A stretch of 41,585 nucleotides of DNA from Nocardia lijiangensis NBRC 108240 (GTDB taxonomy: Bacteria > Actinomycetota > Actinomycetes > Mycobacteriales > Mycobacteriaceae), in NCBI RefSeq assembly GCF_001613045.1, contig NZ_BDBP01000055.1, forward strand, positions 1-41,585, written 5' to 3'. The translations under genes were made by a program, and so were the position numbers. Position 1 is the first letter of the stretch, and every line of letters begins with the position of its first letter. Below, piece after piece: positions 14,944 through 22,568 of this stretch. The notes beneath the pieces are model-generated. The model saw nothing but the letters and a program-made list of their open reading frames with translations, ran no database searches and was not told where the DNA came from.

Positions 14944-16125
14944 TCAGCTCGCCTTTTTGGCGAGATTGTGGGCCAGCGCGCCGAGCCGGGCCAAGCGTGC
15001 GTCACCGAGCGGGGTGAGCTTGCCGCCGAGCCGGTTGGTGACGAACCCGAGCGACATTCCGGTGGCCGGATCCGCGAAGGCGCCCGAACCGCCGAGCCCG
15101 AAGTGCCCGAACGCCGAGATCGGCGCGGCCTTGGAGGGCATCATCGGCACGCCGTGGAAGCCGAGCCCCCACGGGATGCGGAAGGCGAGCACGTAATCGG
15201 GTGTGAATACCTGGCGCTCCCGCAGGTGGTCGATGGTCTCCGCGCCGAGTACCCGGTAGCCGTCGAGGCTGCCGCCGATCGCCAGTGCGCCATACAGCCT
15301 CGCCAGCGCCCGTGCGGAGAAGACGCCGTTCACGCCCGGCATGACCGAATCATGCAGGCGGGGATCCGACATCAGTTCGGCGAAACCGCTGGGCGTGGTG
15401 TCCGCGGCGGCGGCGAGGCGGCGGCTGCGACCCATGATCCGCGCGCCCCGCTCCCAACTCATGCCGGCGACCGTCAGTTTCGGGAAGTTGACCGCGATGC
15501 GCGTCCGCTCGGATTCGGGCACCCGGAACCAGAGTTCCTCGGCGCCGAGCGGTTCGGCGATCTCGGTGCGCAGCACCTCGGTGAAGTCCGCGCCCGCGAC
15601 CCGCCGCACCAGCTCCGCGACCAGGTGCCCGAAGCTGATGCCGTGATAGCCGCTGGTCGTGCGATGCCGCGGATCGGGCGCGGCGGCGGCGAGCGCCGCG
15701 GTGACCGCGGCGTCGTCGAAGAATCGCTCCGGCGGGCCGGGCAGCAGATGGCGCAGCCGGTGCAGTCCGGCGCGGTGACTGAGCAGCGCGCGCACGGTGA
15801 TGTCTTCCTTGCCCGCCGCGGCGAACTCGGGCCAGTACTCGGCGACGGGATGGTCGTAGTCGAGCAGTCCGCGTTCGGCCAGACGGTGCAGCAGCGTGGC
15901 CGCGACGCCCTTGCCGGTGGAGTACGCCACGGCCACGGTGTCGTGCTGCCACGGCTGACCCGGTCGCGCGAATCCGGCCCAGGCGTCGACAACGGGCTCG
16001 CCGTGCAGGTAGACCGTCAGCGCGCCGCCGCCGTCGCTCGGACGTTGGAAGAGCCGGTCGAATTCGGCGACCAGGCCGACGAAGCGACGGTCCACGAACT
16101 GCGTTGTCGGAGGAGATGTCGGCAT
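14944..16125 (-). CDS. Beta-lactamase-like serine hydrolase (class C/EstB type)
   Basis: A 393-residue protein of the serine beta-lactamase/DD-peptidase fold. The ATG at 16125 follows AAAGGAA. The catalytic S-x-x-K motif is STGK in VAYSTGKGVAATLLHRL; the second motif is around TSGYHGISFGHLV; the C-terminal FGHFGLGGSGAFADPATGM matches the H/KTG-equivalent region of esterase-like members. There is no signal peptide, which argues for a cytosolic esterase or lipase (like mycobacterial LipL/LipE) rather than a resistance enzyme. It stands alone between ilvA (gap 48 bases, same strand) and a hypothetical gene. Confidence 0.88.
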   Translation of the reverse strand: MPTSPPTTQFVDRRFVGLVAEFDRLFQRPSDGGGALTVYLHGEPVVDAWAGFARPGQPWQHDTVAVAYSTGKGVAATLLHRLAERGLLDYDHPVAEYWPEFAAAGKEDITVRALLSHRAGLHRLRHLLPGPPERFFDDAAVTAALAAAAPDPRHRTTSGYHGISFGHLVAELVRRVAGADFTEVLRTEIAEPLGAEELWFRVPESERTRIAVNFPKLTVAGMSWERGARIMGRSRRLAAAADTTPSGFAELMSDPRLHDSVMPGVNGVFSARALARLYGALAIGGSLDGYRVLGAETIDHLRERQVFTPDYVLAFRIPWGLGFHGVPMMPSKAAPISAFGHFGLGGSGAFADPATGMSLGFVTNRLGGKLTPLGDARLARLGALAHNLAKKAS

Positions 16126-16173
16126 CGAGGGTTCCTTTTCTGTCCTGTTCAGACTAGAGCCGGACAGACTCGA

Positions 16174-16205
16174 CCCCGCGGTTCCCTGGCTCGGGAACCG
16201 CGGGG
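16174..16205 (-). terminator. Terminator after the hypothetical gene
   Basis: CCCCGCGGTTCCC (16174-16186) and GGGAACCGCGGGG (16193-16205) form a perfect 13-bp stem with a 6-base loop, 10 bases beyond the stop of the gene at 16216-16566. Confidence 0.6.
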
Positions 16206-16215
16206 GAGGGGAACG

Positions 16216-16566
16216 TCAGGCCGCGACGGCGGTGTGCAGCGCGCGGAGGGCGTCGGCGGGTTCCGCGACATCGATGACGAGCCGGGTGAACTCCGAGCCC
16301 CTGAGCTCGACGCGCACGCCGCTGCCGTCGAAGCGGGTGTCCCAGAATTCCTTGCGGCCCTTGCCGCGGAAGGTGCCCGCGGCGATCACGCCGGGGAAGA
16401 AGGTACCCGGTGCCCGGACCCACGGCGGCCGCAGATCGACCTCCGCTGGGACCACTTCGATGACATCGCGCAGGTCGAAGGTGACCTGATCGCGCAGCGC
16501 CAGCAGTCGATGTCCGCCGAGCACCCGGACCGTCACCGTCGTTCCCGTGACCTCGATCTCCACCAT
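16216..16566 (-). CDS. Conserved hypothetical protein, PH-like fold possible
   Basis: A 116-residue soluble protein starting at the ATG at 16566 (GAGGT upstream); an in-frame earlier start would add five residues. It alternates short beta strands (VEIEVTGTTVTVRVLGGHRL, VTFDLRDVIEVVPAEVDL) and ends in a helix (DALRALHTAVAA). The pattern of strands, the central R-PPWVRAPGTFFPGVIAAGTF loop and the closing helix resemble bacterial PH-like proteins found in actinobacteria. No catalytic motif is seen. It is flanked by a terminator and by a 390-base gene-free stretch. Confidence 0.65.
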   Translation of the reverse strand: MVEIEVTGTTVTVRVLGGHRLLALRDQVTFDLRDVIEVVPAEVDLRPPWVRAPGTFFPGVIAAGTFRGKGRKEFWDTRFDGSGVRVELRGSEFTRLVIDVAEPADALRALHTAVAA

Positions 16567-16957
16567 GCCGGTACCTCGCAATCGCCCCCGGATTCTCGTA
16601 CGTCCCCAGCATGGAGTCCGCCCCTGGACTGAGGCTGTGCCGATCCTGTGATTTCCCCAAGCTTCCGGACGGCGTAGGCAGATCTCGATACGTAGATATG
16701 CGCATTAAAACATGTATACGCAGGACAGCGGGCCAACACGAGCGTGCCCAGCACTTCGAGAACAGCAAGGAGAGGAGGGGCCGGATCCAAGTCGCGGGCG
16801 GCCAGACGGGCTCACCCTGAGCCAGCAGTACGCGCCCTGCCGAGGCCTTCGGAACGCCCTGCCGAAGCCCTTCGGAAAGGGAGAAGGCCCAGCCCGCGAG
16901 ATTCGTGGGCTGGGCCAAGGCTCGCACACGCGAACCGGGGAACTGCACCGCCCCGGA
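16567..16957. other. Gene-free region between idi and the hypothetical gene
   Basis: About 390 bases without a credible gene. It includes an unusually AT-rich segment (16688-16722, around ATGCGCAT and CATGTATAC), a good site for the promoter of the gene at 16566. Near idi there are several CTTCGG/CCGAAG repeats (16850-16880) and the idi terminator. Confidence 0.5.
16886..16916 (-). terminator. Terminator of the 2-MIB operon
   Basis: GGCCCAGCCC and GGGCTGGGCC form a perfect 10-bp stem with an 11-base loop, about 40 bases after the idi stop. On the minus strand it is followed by the pyrimidine tract TTCTCCCTTTCC. Confidence 0.7.
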
Positions 16958-17536
16958 TCAGCGCACGGAGGCACGCCCCGCGTGATACGCCGCATCGGCG
17001 ATCTCGAGCACATCCGCCAACCACGGCGTGTAGCTCGCGGGATCGTCCGCCAGCGCCACCCGCAGTTTCTCCGGTTCGATCCACGCGTACGCCGCCACCT
17101 CGGCGGGGTCGGGCCGCGGCATGCCCGCGTCGAGCAGGCCGACGATCACGTGATCCCACTCGTGCTCGACGCGGCCGGTGACGTTGTCCTGCGCGTGGTA
17201 CCGGAAGACGCCGACCTCGGTGAGCTCGGTGGCCAGTCCCAGCTCCTCGGCGAGCCGGACCGCCGCGGCGGCCTTCACCGGTTCCGCCGGCGCGGGATGC
17301 CCGCAGCAGGTGTTGGCCCACAGCAGTGGAAAGCGGGTCTTCACCGCCGCACGCTGCTGGAGCAGCACCCGCCCCGCCGAGTCGAAGAGCAGCACGGAGA
17401 ACGCGCGATGCAGTCGCCCCGGCGCCTGATGCGCCTCCGAGACCGGGCACGCGCCGACCGCGCGGCCCGCCTCGTCGACGAGCTCGACGGGCAGTGCCTC
17501 GCGGTCGGTCAGCGGCTGGGCGAGGGTCTCGGTCAC
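16958..17536 (-). CDS. idi: Isopentenyl-diphosphate delta-isomerase, type 1
   Basis: A 192-residue Nudix-fold enzyme interconverting IPP and DMAPP. Key elements: the catalytic Cys in NTCCGHP, the Nudix-like AAAVRLAEELGL helix, and the EHEWDHV acidic motif that carries the second catalytic Glu. Length is normal for the type 1 enzyme. The GTG start overlaps the stop of the upstream methyltransferase as GTGA (17533-17536), so translation is likely coupled. As the last gene of the encapsulin/2-MIB operon it would supply DMAPP, the limiting starter for geranyl diphosphate. A dedicated idi in this operon is not something I recall from the Streptomyces loci. It is followed by a strong terminator. 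Confidence 0.95.
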   Translation of the reverse strand: MTETLAQPLTDREALPVELVDEAGRAVGACPVSEAHQAPGRLHRAFSVLLFDSAGRVLLQQRAAVKTRFPLLWANTCCGHPAPAEPVKAAAAVRLAEELGLATELTEVGVFRYHAQDNVTGRVEHEWDHVIVGLLDAGMPRPDPAEVAAYAWIEPEKLRVALADDPASYTPWLADVLEIADAAYHAGRASVR

Positions 17537-18405
17537 CTCCCCACCTTATCGGCGGCGATCAGCAGGTACTGGAAGCTGCCCTCCCGGTAGGCGGTGAGGA
17601 ACGGCTTCTCCACGCCCGTCGCGAGCTCGGACTTCGTGCGCAGATCCCAGTACGGAATGGTGGCCGCCGTGAGGTCGACCACGTCGATGGGCACCAGGTT
17701 GTTCTCGGCCATGGCGCGGAAGTACTCGCTGCGCGGATGGATCATGCAGCCGTAGTGCGCGTCGATCCAGCTGACCGAGGCCGAGCGCCCTCCGGCGACG
17801 TCGTTGGAGCAGCCGGTGATGCAGACGTAGCGCCCGCCGGGCTCCAGCAGCCGGGAGAACTCGCGGAACAGGTCGAACAGGTCGACGTACATGGTGGTCT
17901 CGTTGGTCCAGATGCCGCGCATCGCGCCGCTGTCGAAGCCGGTGTCCAGCATGTTGCGGAAGTAGAACTGCACCTTGTCCGCGACGCCGCGGTGCTTCGC
18001 CTGTTCGTTGGCGAAGCCGACCTGGTACTCGGAGATGGTGACCCCGTCCACCTGGCAGCCGAAGCGCTGGTTGGCCATGAAACTGGTGCCGCCGCGGCCG
18101 GACCCGCCGTCCATCAGCCGGTCGCCGGGACGGACATCGCCGAGATGATCGAGCAACAGGCTGGCCTGTGCGGTCTCCAGCCGGTGCAGTTCCTCGACGA
18201 TCCGTTCCTGCCGGGTGCTTTCGGGACCCTCCAGCACCGAGAGGTCGGGGTCGCCGATGCCGTAGTGGTGGTGGTAGAGCCCGTCGACCTCGCCGAGCAC
18301 GGTGTTGACCCGGTCGTCGTTGGGATTGTTGTTCCAGTACGCCGCAACGGATTTCTGATAGCTGGTGTGCAGCACGGCCTCGGTCTTGGGGTTGAGCATG
18401 GTCAT
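17533..18405 (-). CDS. Geranyl diphosphate C-methyltransferase
   Basis: A 290-residue SAM-dependent methyltransferase that adds a methyl group to C2 of geranyl diphosphate to give 2-methyl-GPP, the precursor of 2-methylisoborneol. The SAM site is LMDGGSGRGGTSFMANQRFG; further family marks are the N-terminal SYQKSVAAYWNNNPNDDRVN, GLYHHHYGIG and the NETTMYVDLFDLF active-site region. It follows the 2-MIB synthase by 31 bases and overlaps idi by 4 bases. The function call rests on both sequence and context, since this gene pair is diagnostic for 2-MIB synthesis. Confidence 0.95.
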   Translation of the reverse strand: MTMLNPKTEAVLHTSYQKSVAAYWNNNPNDDRVNTVLGEVDGLYHHHYGIGDPDLSVLEGPESTRQERIVEELHRLETAQASLLLDHLGDVRPGDRLMDGGSGRGGTSFMANQRFGCQVDGVTISEYQVGFANEQAKHRGVADKVQFYFRNMLDTGFDSGAMRGIWTNETTMYVDLFDLFREFSRLLEPGGRYVCITGCSNDVAGGRSASVSWIDAHYGCMIHPRSEYFRAMAENNLVPIDVVDLTAATIPYWDLRTKSELATGVEKPFLTAYREGSFQYLLIAADKVGR

Positions 18406-18436
18406 GCGTGATCATCCTCTCTCGTTGCGGTACTGA

Positions 18437-19885
18437 CTATTCGGCATCTTTGTAACGACGGCTGTCGGCGTGCCAGGCGCGGTTGCCGCCCATCCATGCC
18501 CACAGGCCGAGGAGGAAGCGCCGCAGTTCCGGCGATCCGCTTGCGGCCAGCGGCGCTGCCTCGCGTTCGAACCGGTGCACGAGTTCGTCGTGCACCGCCG
18601 CGGTGTGCAGCACCGCCTCCCTGCGGGAACACTGTTCTTCGGCGGCGAGCACCGTGGGGAGGTTGAATTCCCTTCCGTTGGAAAGGTCCTCGCGTGCCAT
18701 CGAATACAGGTCGTTGACCATCTGGGCGGCGAGCGCGGCGGTGGTCGTGACGCGCCGCACGGCGGGGTGGGTGTACTCCGCCGCGGGGACCTCGTAGCCG
18801 CCGAGCGTGTCGATGGGCGCCATGCACGGCAGGAAGCTGTGTGGCTGGCGGTTGGCCAGGTACTCCCAGACCGGTGGCATCCGGCCCGCGCCCCGCCAGC
18901 CTGCCTCGGCGCCGAGTGCGATGAACCAGCCGCCGATTTCGGTGCGCAGCCTGGCCAGTTGCGCCGGGGTGGCATACCGGGCCAGGTGCTCGAACGAGGT
19001 GCGGAAGGCCCGCAGGATCGGATCGGCCTGCAGCGCCCGCTCCAGCTGCGGGGCGTAGCGCGCGGGCAGATGGGCGGGATCCATGACGGCCATGCAGAGT
19101 TCGAGCCGCGGGCCCAATTCGGCTTCCGGACTGGACGGGGTGCCGTCCGGCGCGCGGTCGTCGGCGTCCTCCTCGCAGTAATAGTCGTCCACGGACCATT
19201 CCGAGACCGCGCATTTGGCCGCGGCCAGCAGCTGGTCGGCGTTGGCGCAGTCGGGGTGGGCGAGCATGATGAGCCGTCCGAAGTCGGCCTTGCGCAGCTC
19301 GTCGAGCCTGCCTTCGTAGAGCCCGATGTCCTCGGCCCAGGCCAGCAGGCCCTCGTTCACCGCCGTCGCCAGCGCGGGATCGTCGCGCAGCGGCGGCGGA
19401 CAGTACAGCGGCGGTATGCGTGCGCCGTTGACCCGCCCGGCCACCGGCACGGCGGGACCGGACGGAATCGATGGCCGCCGCGCCTCCGCCGGACCGGCCC
19501 CCTGCGCCGGGCCGACGGAGGTCGCGACGTTCCCGTCCGGAGGACCGGCCGGGGGCTCGTCGACGCCGGCGTCGGATTCGGACGGTCCGATCGGCACACT
19601 GTCCGGCCCGAGATACGGCGTGGTGGGTCCGGTGGTGCGATCGCCCGGCACGGGCAGCCGCAGCGCGGCCGCACCCAGCCCCCGCGGGCCGAGCAGCCGG
19701 ACCGGTGTCGGGCCGGCCGCTCGCGAGGGCGGGCTCGAATCATCGGGCGGCGCAGGAGGTTCCGTTGCCGCTTCGGTGAACAGCTCGGCCGGCGCCGCGC
19801 TGTCTGGGTTGGTGAGCAGCGTCGCGATATCGGCCGCCAGATCGTGCGTGGCGGCGGGCGCGGCGGCGCGGGAGAGCACCGACAT
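18437..19885 (-). CDS. 2-Methylisoborneol synthase (class I terpene cyclase)
   Basis: A 482-residue cyclase converting 2-methyl-GPP to the odorant 2-methylisoborneol. The metal-binding motifs are DDYYCEE (233-239, the special form of the Asp-rich motif seen in 2-MIB synthases) and NDLYSMARE (391-399, the NSE triad); the C-terminal R477-Y478 pair is also present. The catalytic domain begins near residue 155 (NGARIPPLYCPPPLRDDPAL). Residues 1-155 are Pro/Ala/Gly-rich and disordered, with one conserved-looking patch GPRGLGAAALRLP (66-78); in encapsulin-linked cyclases this region loads the enzyme into the shell. The gene is 15 bases after the encapsulin stop and 31 bases before the methyltransferase. 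Confidence 0.96.
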   Translation of the reverse strand: MSVLSRAAAPAATHDLAADIATLLTNPDSAAPAELFTEAATEPPAPPDDSSPPSRAAGPTPVRLLGPRGLGAAALRLPVPGDRTTGPTTPYLGPDSVPIGPSESDAGVDEPPAGPPDGNVATSVGPAQGAGPAEARRPSIPSGPAVPVAGRVNGARIPPLYCPPPLRDDPALATAVNEGLLAWAEDIGLYEGRLDELRKADFGRLIMLAHPDCANADQLLAAAKCAVSEWSVDDYYCEEDADDRAPDGTPSSPEAELGPRLELCMAVMDPAHLPARYAPQLERALQADPILRAFRTSFEHLARYATPAQLARLRTEIGGWFIALGAEAGWRGAGRMPPVWEYLANRQPHSFLPCMAPIDTLGGYEVPAAEYTHPAVRRVTTTAALAAQMVNDLYSMAREDLSNGREFNLPTVLAAEEQCSRREAVLHTAAVHDELVHRFEREAAPLAASGSPELRRFLLGLWAWMGGNRAWHADSRRYKDAE

Positions 19886-19900
19886 CGGTCATCACCCCGG

Positions 19901-21307
19901 CTAGTCAGCCTGCCGGGCGACCAGGACATTGTCGAGCACCCCGAGGGCGTCCGGGACCAGCACGGCGGCCGAGTAGTAGCAGCTGACCAGATAGGAGATG
20001 ATCGACTGGTCGTCGATGCCCTTGAAGCGCACGTTGAGACTGGGCTCGAACTCGTCCGGAATCCCGGTCTGGTGCAGCCCGATCACGCCCTGCTCCTTCT
20101 CGCCGAGACGCATGGCGAGGATCGAGGTGGTCTGGGTGTCGCTGACCGGGATCTTGCCGCACGGGAAGATCGGCACGCCGCGCCACGCGAGCACCCGGTG
20201 TCCGTCGATCTCCACCGGGTCGGGGTATATCCCGCGCTTGGTGCATTCGCGGCCGAACGCGGCGATCGCTTTCGGATGCGCCAGAAACATCTTCGTGCTG
20301 CGCCGCATGCTCAGCAGCTCGTCCATGTCGTCCGGGGTCGGCGGGCCGGATTCGGTGTAGATGCGCTGCTTGAGGTCGCAGTTGTGCAGCAGACCGAAAT
20401 CGGGATTGTTCACCAGATCGTATTCGCGGCGTTCGTAGAGCGCCTCGACGGTCAGGCGCAGCTGCTGTTCGACCTGATTCATCGGGTCGTTGAACAGATC
20501 GGCGACGCGGGAGTGCACCTGCAGCACGCTCTGCGCCAGGCTGAGCTCGTATTCGCGCGGGGAGGCGTCGTAGTCGACGAAGGTGCCTTCCAGCAGCGGC
20601 TCGCCGGAATGGCCGGAGGAGATCTCGATATCGGCCTCGCCCTTGGAATTCTGCCGATGGGCGGGCGCGGCGGCGGCGCGTTCGAGTTGCTCGCGCAATG
20701 CCGGTGCGATATCGACCATTTCGTCGAGGGTTTGCCGGGGGAGTACGAGCATCGTTGTCTTGGTGACGGTTTTGACGGTCACGGGCCATATGGCAGAGGA
20801 ATCCGTCAATGTTTCGGCGCCGAAGTAATCGCCGGAGCCGAGCATGCCGACCTTGGTCTGCTCGCCGAATTCACCGGCGCCGATCTTCGCCAGCTTGCCG
20901 TGCACGATCAGAATGACCTGATTCATCGGATTACCGAATTCCGCGACGACAGTACCTGGTTCGAGGTCGCGCTGTTCGAAGCGCTGCGCGAGCGCGGCCA
21001 GCGTTTCCTCGTCATCGAATCCGCGCAATTGCGGAAGTTCTTGGAGCTCCAGGGGTATCACCCGAGCACTGCCGCCGTCGACGACGAATTCGACCTCGCC
21101 GTTTCCGACGGTGTGGGTCAGGCGCCGGTTCACCCGGTAGATACCGCCGTTGACCTGCACCCAGGGCAGCGTGCGTGTAAGCCAGCGCGAGCTGATGCCC
21201 TGCATCTGCGGTTCGGATTTGGTGGTGTGCGCCAATTGGTGTGCGGCGCCCGTGCTCAGACTCTTGCGGCCGTTGGTTTCCGTGTGGACTGGCAGTTCGA
21301 TGGTCAT
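19901..21307 (-). CDS. Family 2B encapsulin shell protein with cyclic-nucleotide-binding domain (EshA-type)
   Basis: A 468-residue protein often annotated as a Crp-type regulator, but it has no DNA-binding domain. Residues 1-75 form an N-arm and start of the HK97-like shell fold (GISSRWLTRTLPWVQVNGG, YRVNRRLTHT); residues ~90-210 are an inserted cNMP-binding beta-roll (QRFEQRDLEPGTVVAEFG, GDYFGAETL); residues ~245-468 complete the shell (FGLLHNCDLKQRIYTESGPP, MRRSTKMFLAHPKAIAAFGR, VPIFPCGKIPV). This is the organisation of family 2B encapsulins, which build ~T=1 compartments around terpene cyclases. The directly following 2-MIB synthase is the predicted cargo. Oddity: the cNMP pocket lacks the usual Arg (IWPVT replaces the R-x-A segment) and has FGA instead of FGE. 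Confidence 0.93.
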   Translation of the reverse strand: MTIELPVHTETNGRKSLSTGAAHQLAHTTKSEPQMQGISSRWLTRTLPWVQVNGGIYRVNRRLTHTVGNGEVEFVVDGGSARVIPLELQELPQLRGFDDEETLAALAQRFEQRDLEPGTVVAEFGNPMNQVILIVHGKLAKIGAGEFGEQTKVGMLGSGDYFGAETLTDSSAIWPVTVKTVTKTTMLVLPRQTLDEMVDIAPALREQLERAAAAPAHRQNSKGEADIEISSGHSGEPLLEGTFVDYDASPREYELSLAQSVLQVHSRVADLFNDPMNQVEQQLRLTVEALYERREYDLVNNPDFGLLHNCDLKQRIYTESGPPTPDDMDELLSMRRSTKMFLAHPKAIAAFGRECTKRGIYPDPVEIDGHRVLAWRGVPIFPCGKIPVSDTQTTSILAMRLGEKEQGVIGLHQTGIPDEFEPSLNVRFKGIDDQSIISYLVSCYYSAAVLVPDALGVLDNVLVARQAD

Positions 21308-21613
21308 GCGTGGTCCTCACCTCGAGGGGTCACCGGGACAGGTCGATGGTGTTCTTGGGCACGACAGATCGGCAGACCGGACAGGCCTGCGAAAAACGAG
21401 TCGATCGGGTGGAAAGAGTTACGCGACAATGCGTTCCAGACGGCATTGATGCTAGGTCGCGGAAGCGTTGCGGCGCAGCGGAATTCGCAGAATGATCACG
21501 ATCCGATTCGGATGGTCACGACATGAGTTCGATCCAGATAACGGCAGGTAACGTCCTGGGATGAATCACGGATTCGCCGAACTTTCGCCGGTCGCTGGCT
21601 ATCTTGGTGTGCC
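21308..21613. promoter_or_regulatory. Divergent control region of the encapsulin/2-MIB operon
   Basis: A 306-base gene-free region between the encapsulin and the divergent DUF4239 gene, and the only plausible place for the operon promoter. It contains a perfect palindrome ATCCGATTCGGAT (21501-21513; 6+6 around one base), flanked by GATCACG and GGTCACG, a candidate operator. The encapsulin ribosome site (GAGGTGAGG) lies at the left end. I could not fix a -35/-10 pair with confidence. Confidence 0.5.
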
Positions 21614-22399
21614 ATGTTCACCTGGATCCACGGGTTGCCTATCTGGCTGGACTTCCTCATCATCACCGGCACCGCTGTGCTGTTGACCGCCATCGGCATC
21701 CTCGTCTCGCGTCGCTATGTGCTCCGCATCTTCGGGCCCGAGCCCGGCAAGAACGACACCGTCACGATGGTGCTAACCGTCGGCGGCGTCTTCTACGGTC
21801 TGCTACTGGGCCTGATCGCGGCCGCGACCTACGAGACCTACGACACCGCGCAAAGCCTGGTCGCCGACGAAGCCGCGGCGCTCGGCACGCTCTACCGCGA
21901 GGTGAGCGCCTACCCCGAACCGCAGCGCAGCCAGCTCCAGCGGGATTTGATCGACTACGCCGACAACGTGCTCACCGAGGCGTGGCCCGCGCTGCGCGAG
22001 GGGCGCGAGCCCATGGGCGGCACGGCGCTGGTGACCCGGTTCCAGATGAACCTGCTTGCTTTCGAACCGAAGACCATCTCCCAGGAGATCGTGCACGCCG
22101 CCACCATCGAACAGTTCGCGCGCTTCGACTCCGACCGCAGGCACCGGATCAACGCCACCGCGGGTGGACTGCCCGACGTGCTGTGGTGGGTCATCCTGGT
22201 CGGCGGCGCGGTCAACGTGGTGCTGATGTGCCTGTTCAGCCTCAACCGCGGCGCGCACCTGCTACTCGGCGGCCTGTTCGCCTTCTTCCTCGGCGCGATG
22301 ATCTTCCTGATCGCCGCCATGGACTATCCGTTCCGCGGTGATCTCAGCATCAGCCCCGATCCATTCGAGAGCATGTACATCAACGTCATGGGGCGGTGA
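21614..22399 (+). CDS. DUF4239-family membrane protein
   Basis: A 261-residue membrane protein with two N-terminal hydrophobic segments (residues ~8-30 and ~50-75), a long helical periplasmic or cytoplasmic domain (~80-190; AQSLVADEAAALGTLYREV is the best family mark) and two C-terminal segments (~195-215, ~220-240) ending near MDYPFRGDLSISPDPFE. This fits DUF4239, whose function is unknown. It is divergent from the 2-MIB operon and upstream of the bifunctional lipid gene; no functional link is evident. Confidence 0.8.
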   Translation: MFTWIHGLPIWLDFLIITGTAVLLTAIGILVSRRYVLRIFGPEPGKNDTVTMVLTVGGVFYGLLLGLIAAATYETYDTAQSLVADEAAALGTLYREVSAYPEPQRSQLQRDLIDYADNVLTEAWPALREGREPMGGTALVTRFQMNLLAFEPKTISQEIVHAATIEQFARFDSDRRHRINATAGGLPDVLWWVILVGGAVNVVLMCLFSLNRGAHLLLGGLFAFFLGAMIFLIAAMDYPFRGDLSISPDPFESMYINVMGR

Positions 22400-22463
22400 C
22401 AGCGCCGACCTCACATGGAACCTGTCACAGCCGACACATGGGGGACACCCGATGTGGGAAGCT

Positions 22464-22481
22464 CGTCTATACGCATAGACG
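22464..22481. promoter_or_regulatory. Palindromic site upstream of the bifunctional lipid gene
   Basis: CGTCTATACGCATAGACG has perfect 7-base arms around ACGC, 87 bases before the proposed ATG. It contains a TATACG -10-like core and is the only AT-rich spot in the gap, so it may be an operator overlapping the promoter. Confidence 0.45.
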
Positions 22482-22568
22482 GGCACGCTTCTCGGGGGCC
22501 GGAAGGTGTCTCTTCGCGCCGAGTGCGCGGAGGCCGTGTGGGCGCATTGCAGGGTAGGGCCAGGAGCG

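Noticed and set aside
14944..16125. Antibiotic-resistance beta-lactamase
   Set aside because: STGK is present, but there is no export signal and the second and third motifs are of the esterase-like kind.
19901..21307. Crp/Fnr transcription regulator
   Set aside because: A cNMP-binding roll is present but there is no helix-turn-helix; the remaining ~340 residues match the encapsulin shell layout and the gene precedes a 2-MIB synthase.
18470..21526. 1018-residue open frame antisense to the encapsulin and 2-MIB synthase
   Set aside because: Spans three features on the other strand and has no start signal or family motif; it is a mirror of G/C-ending codons.
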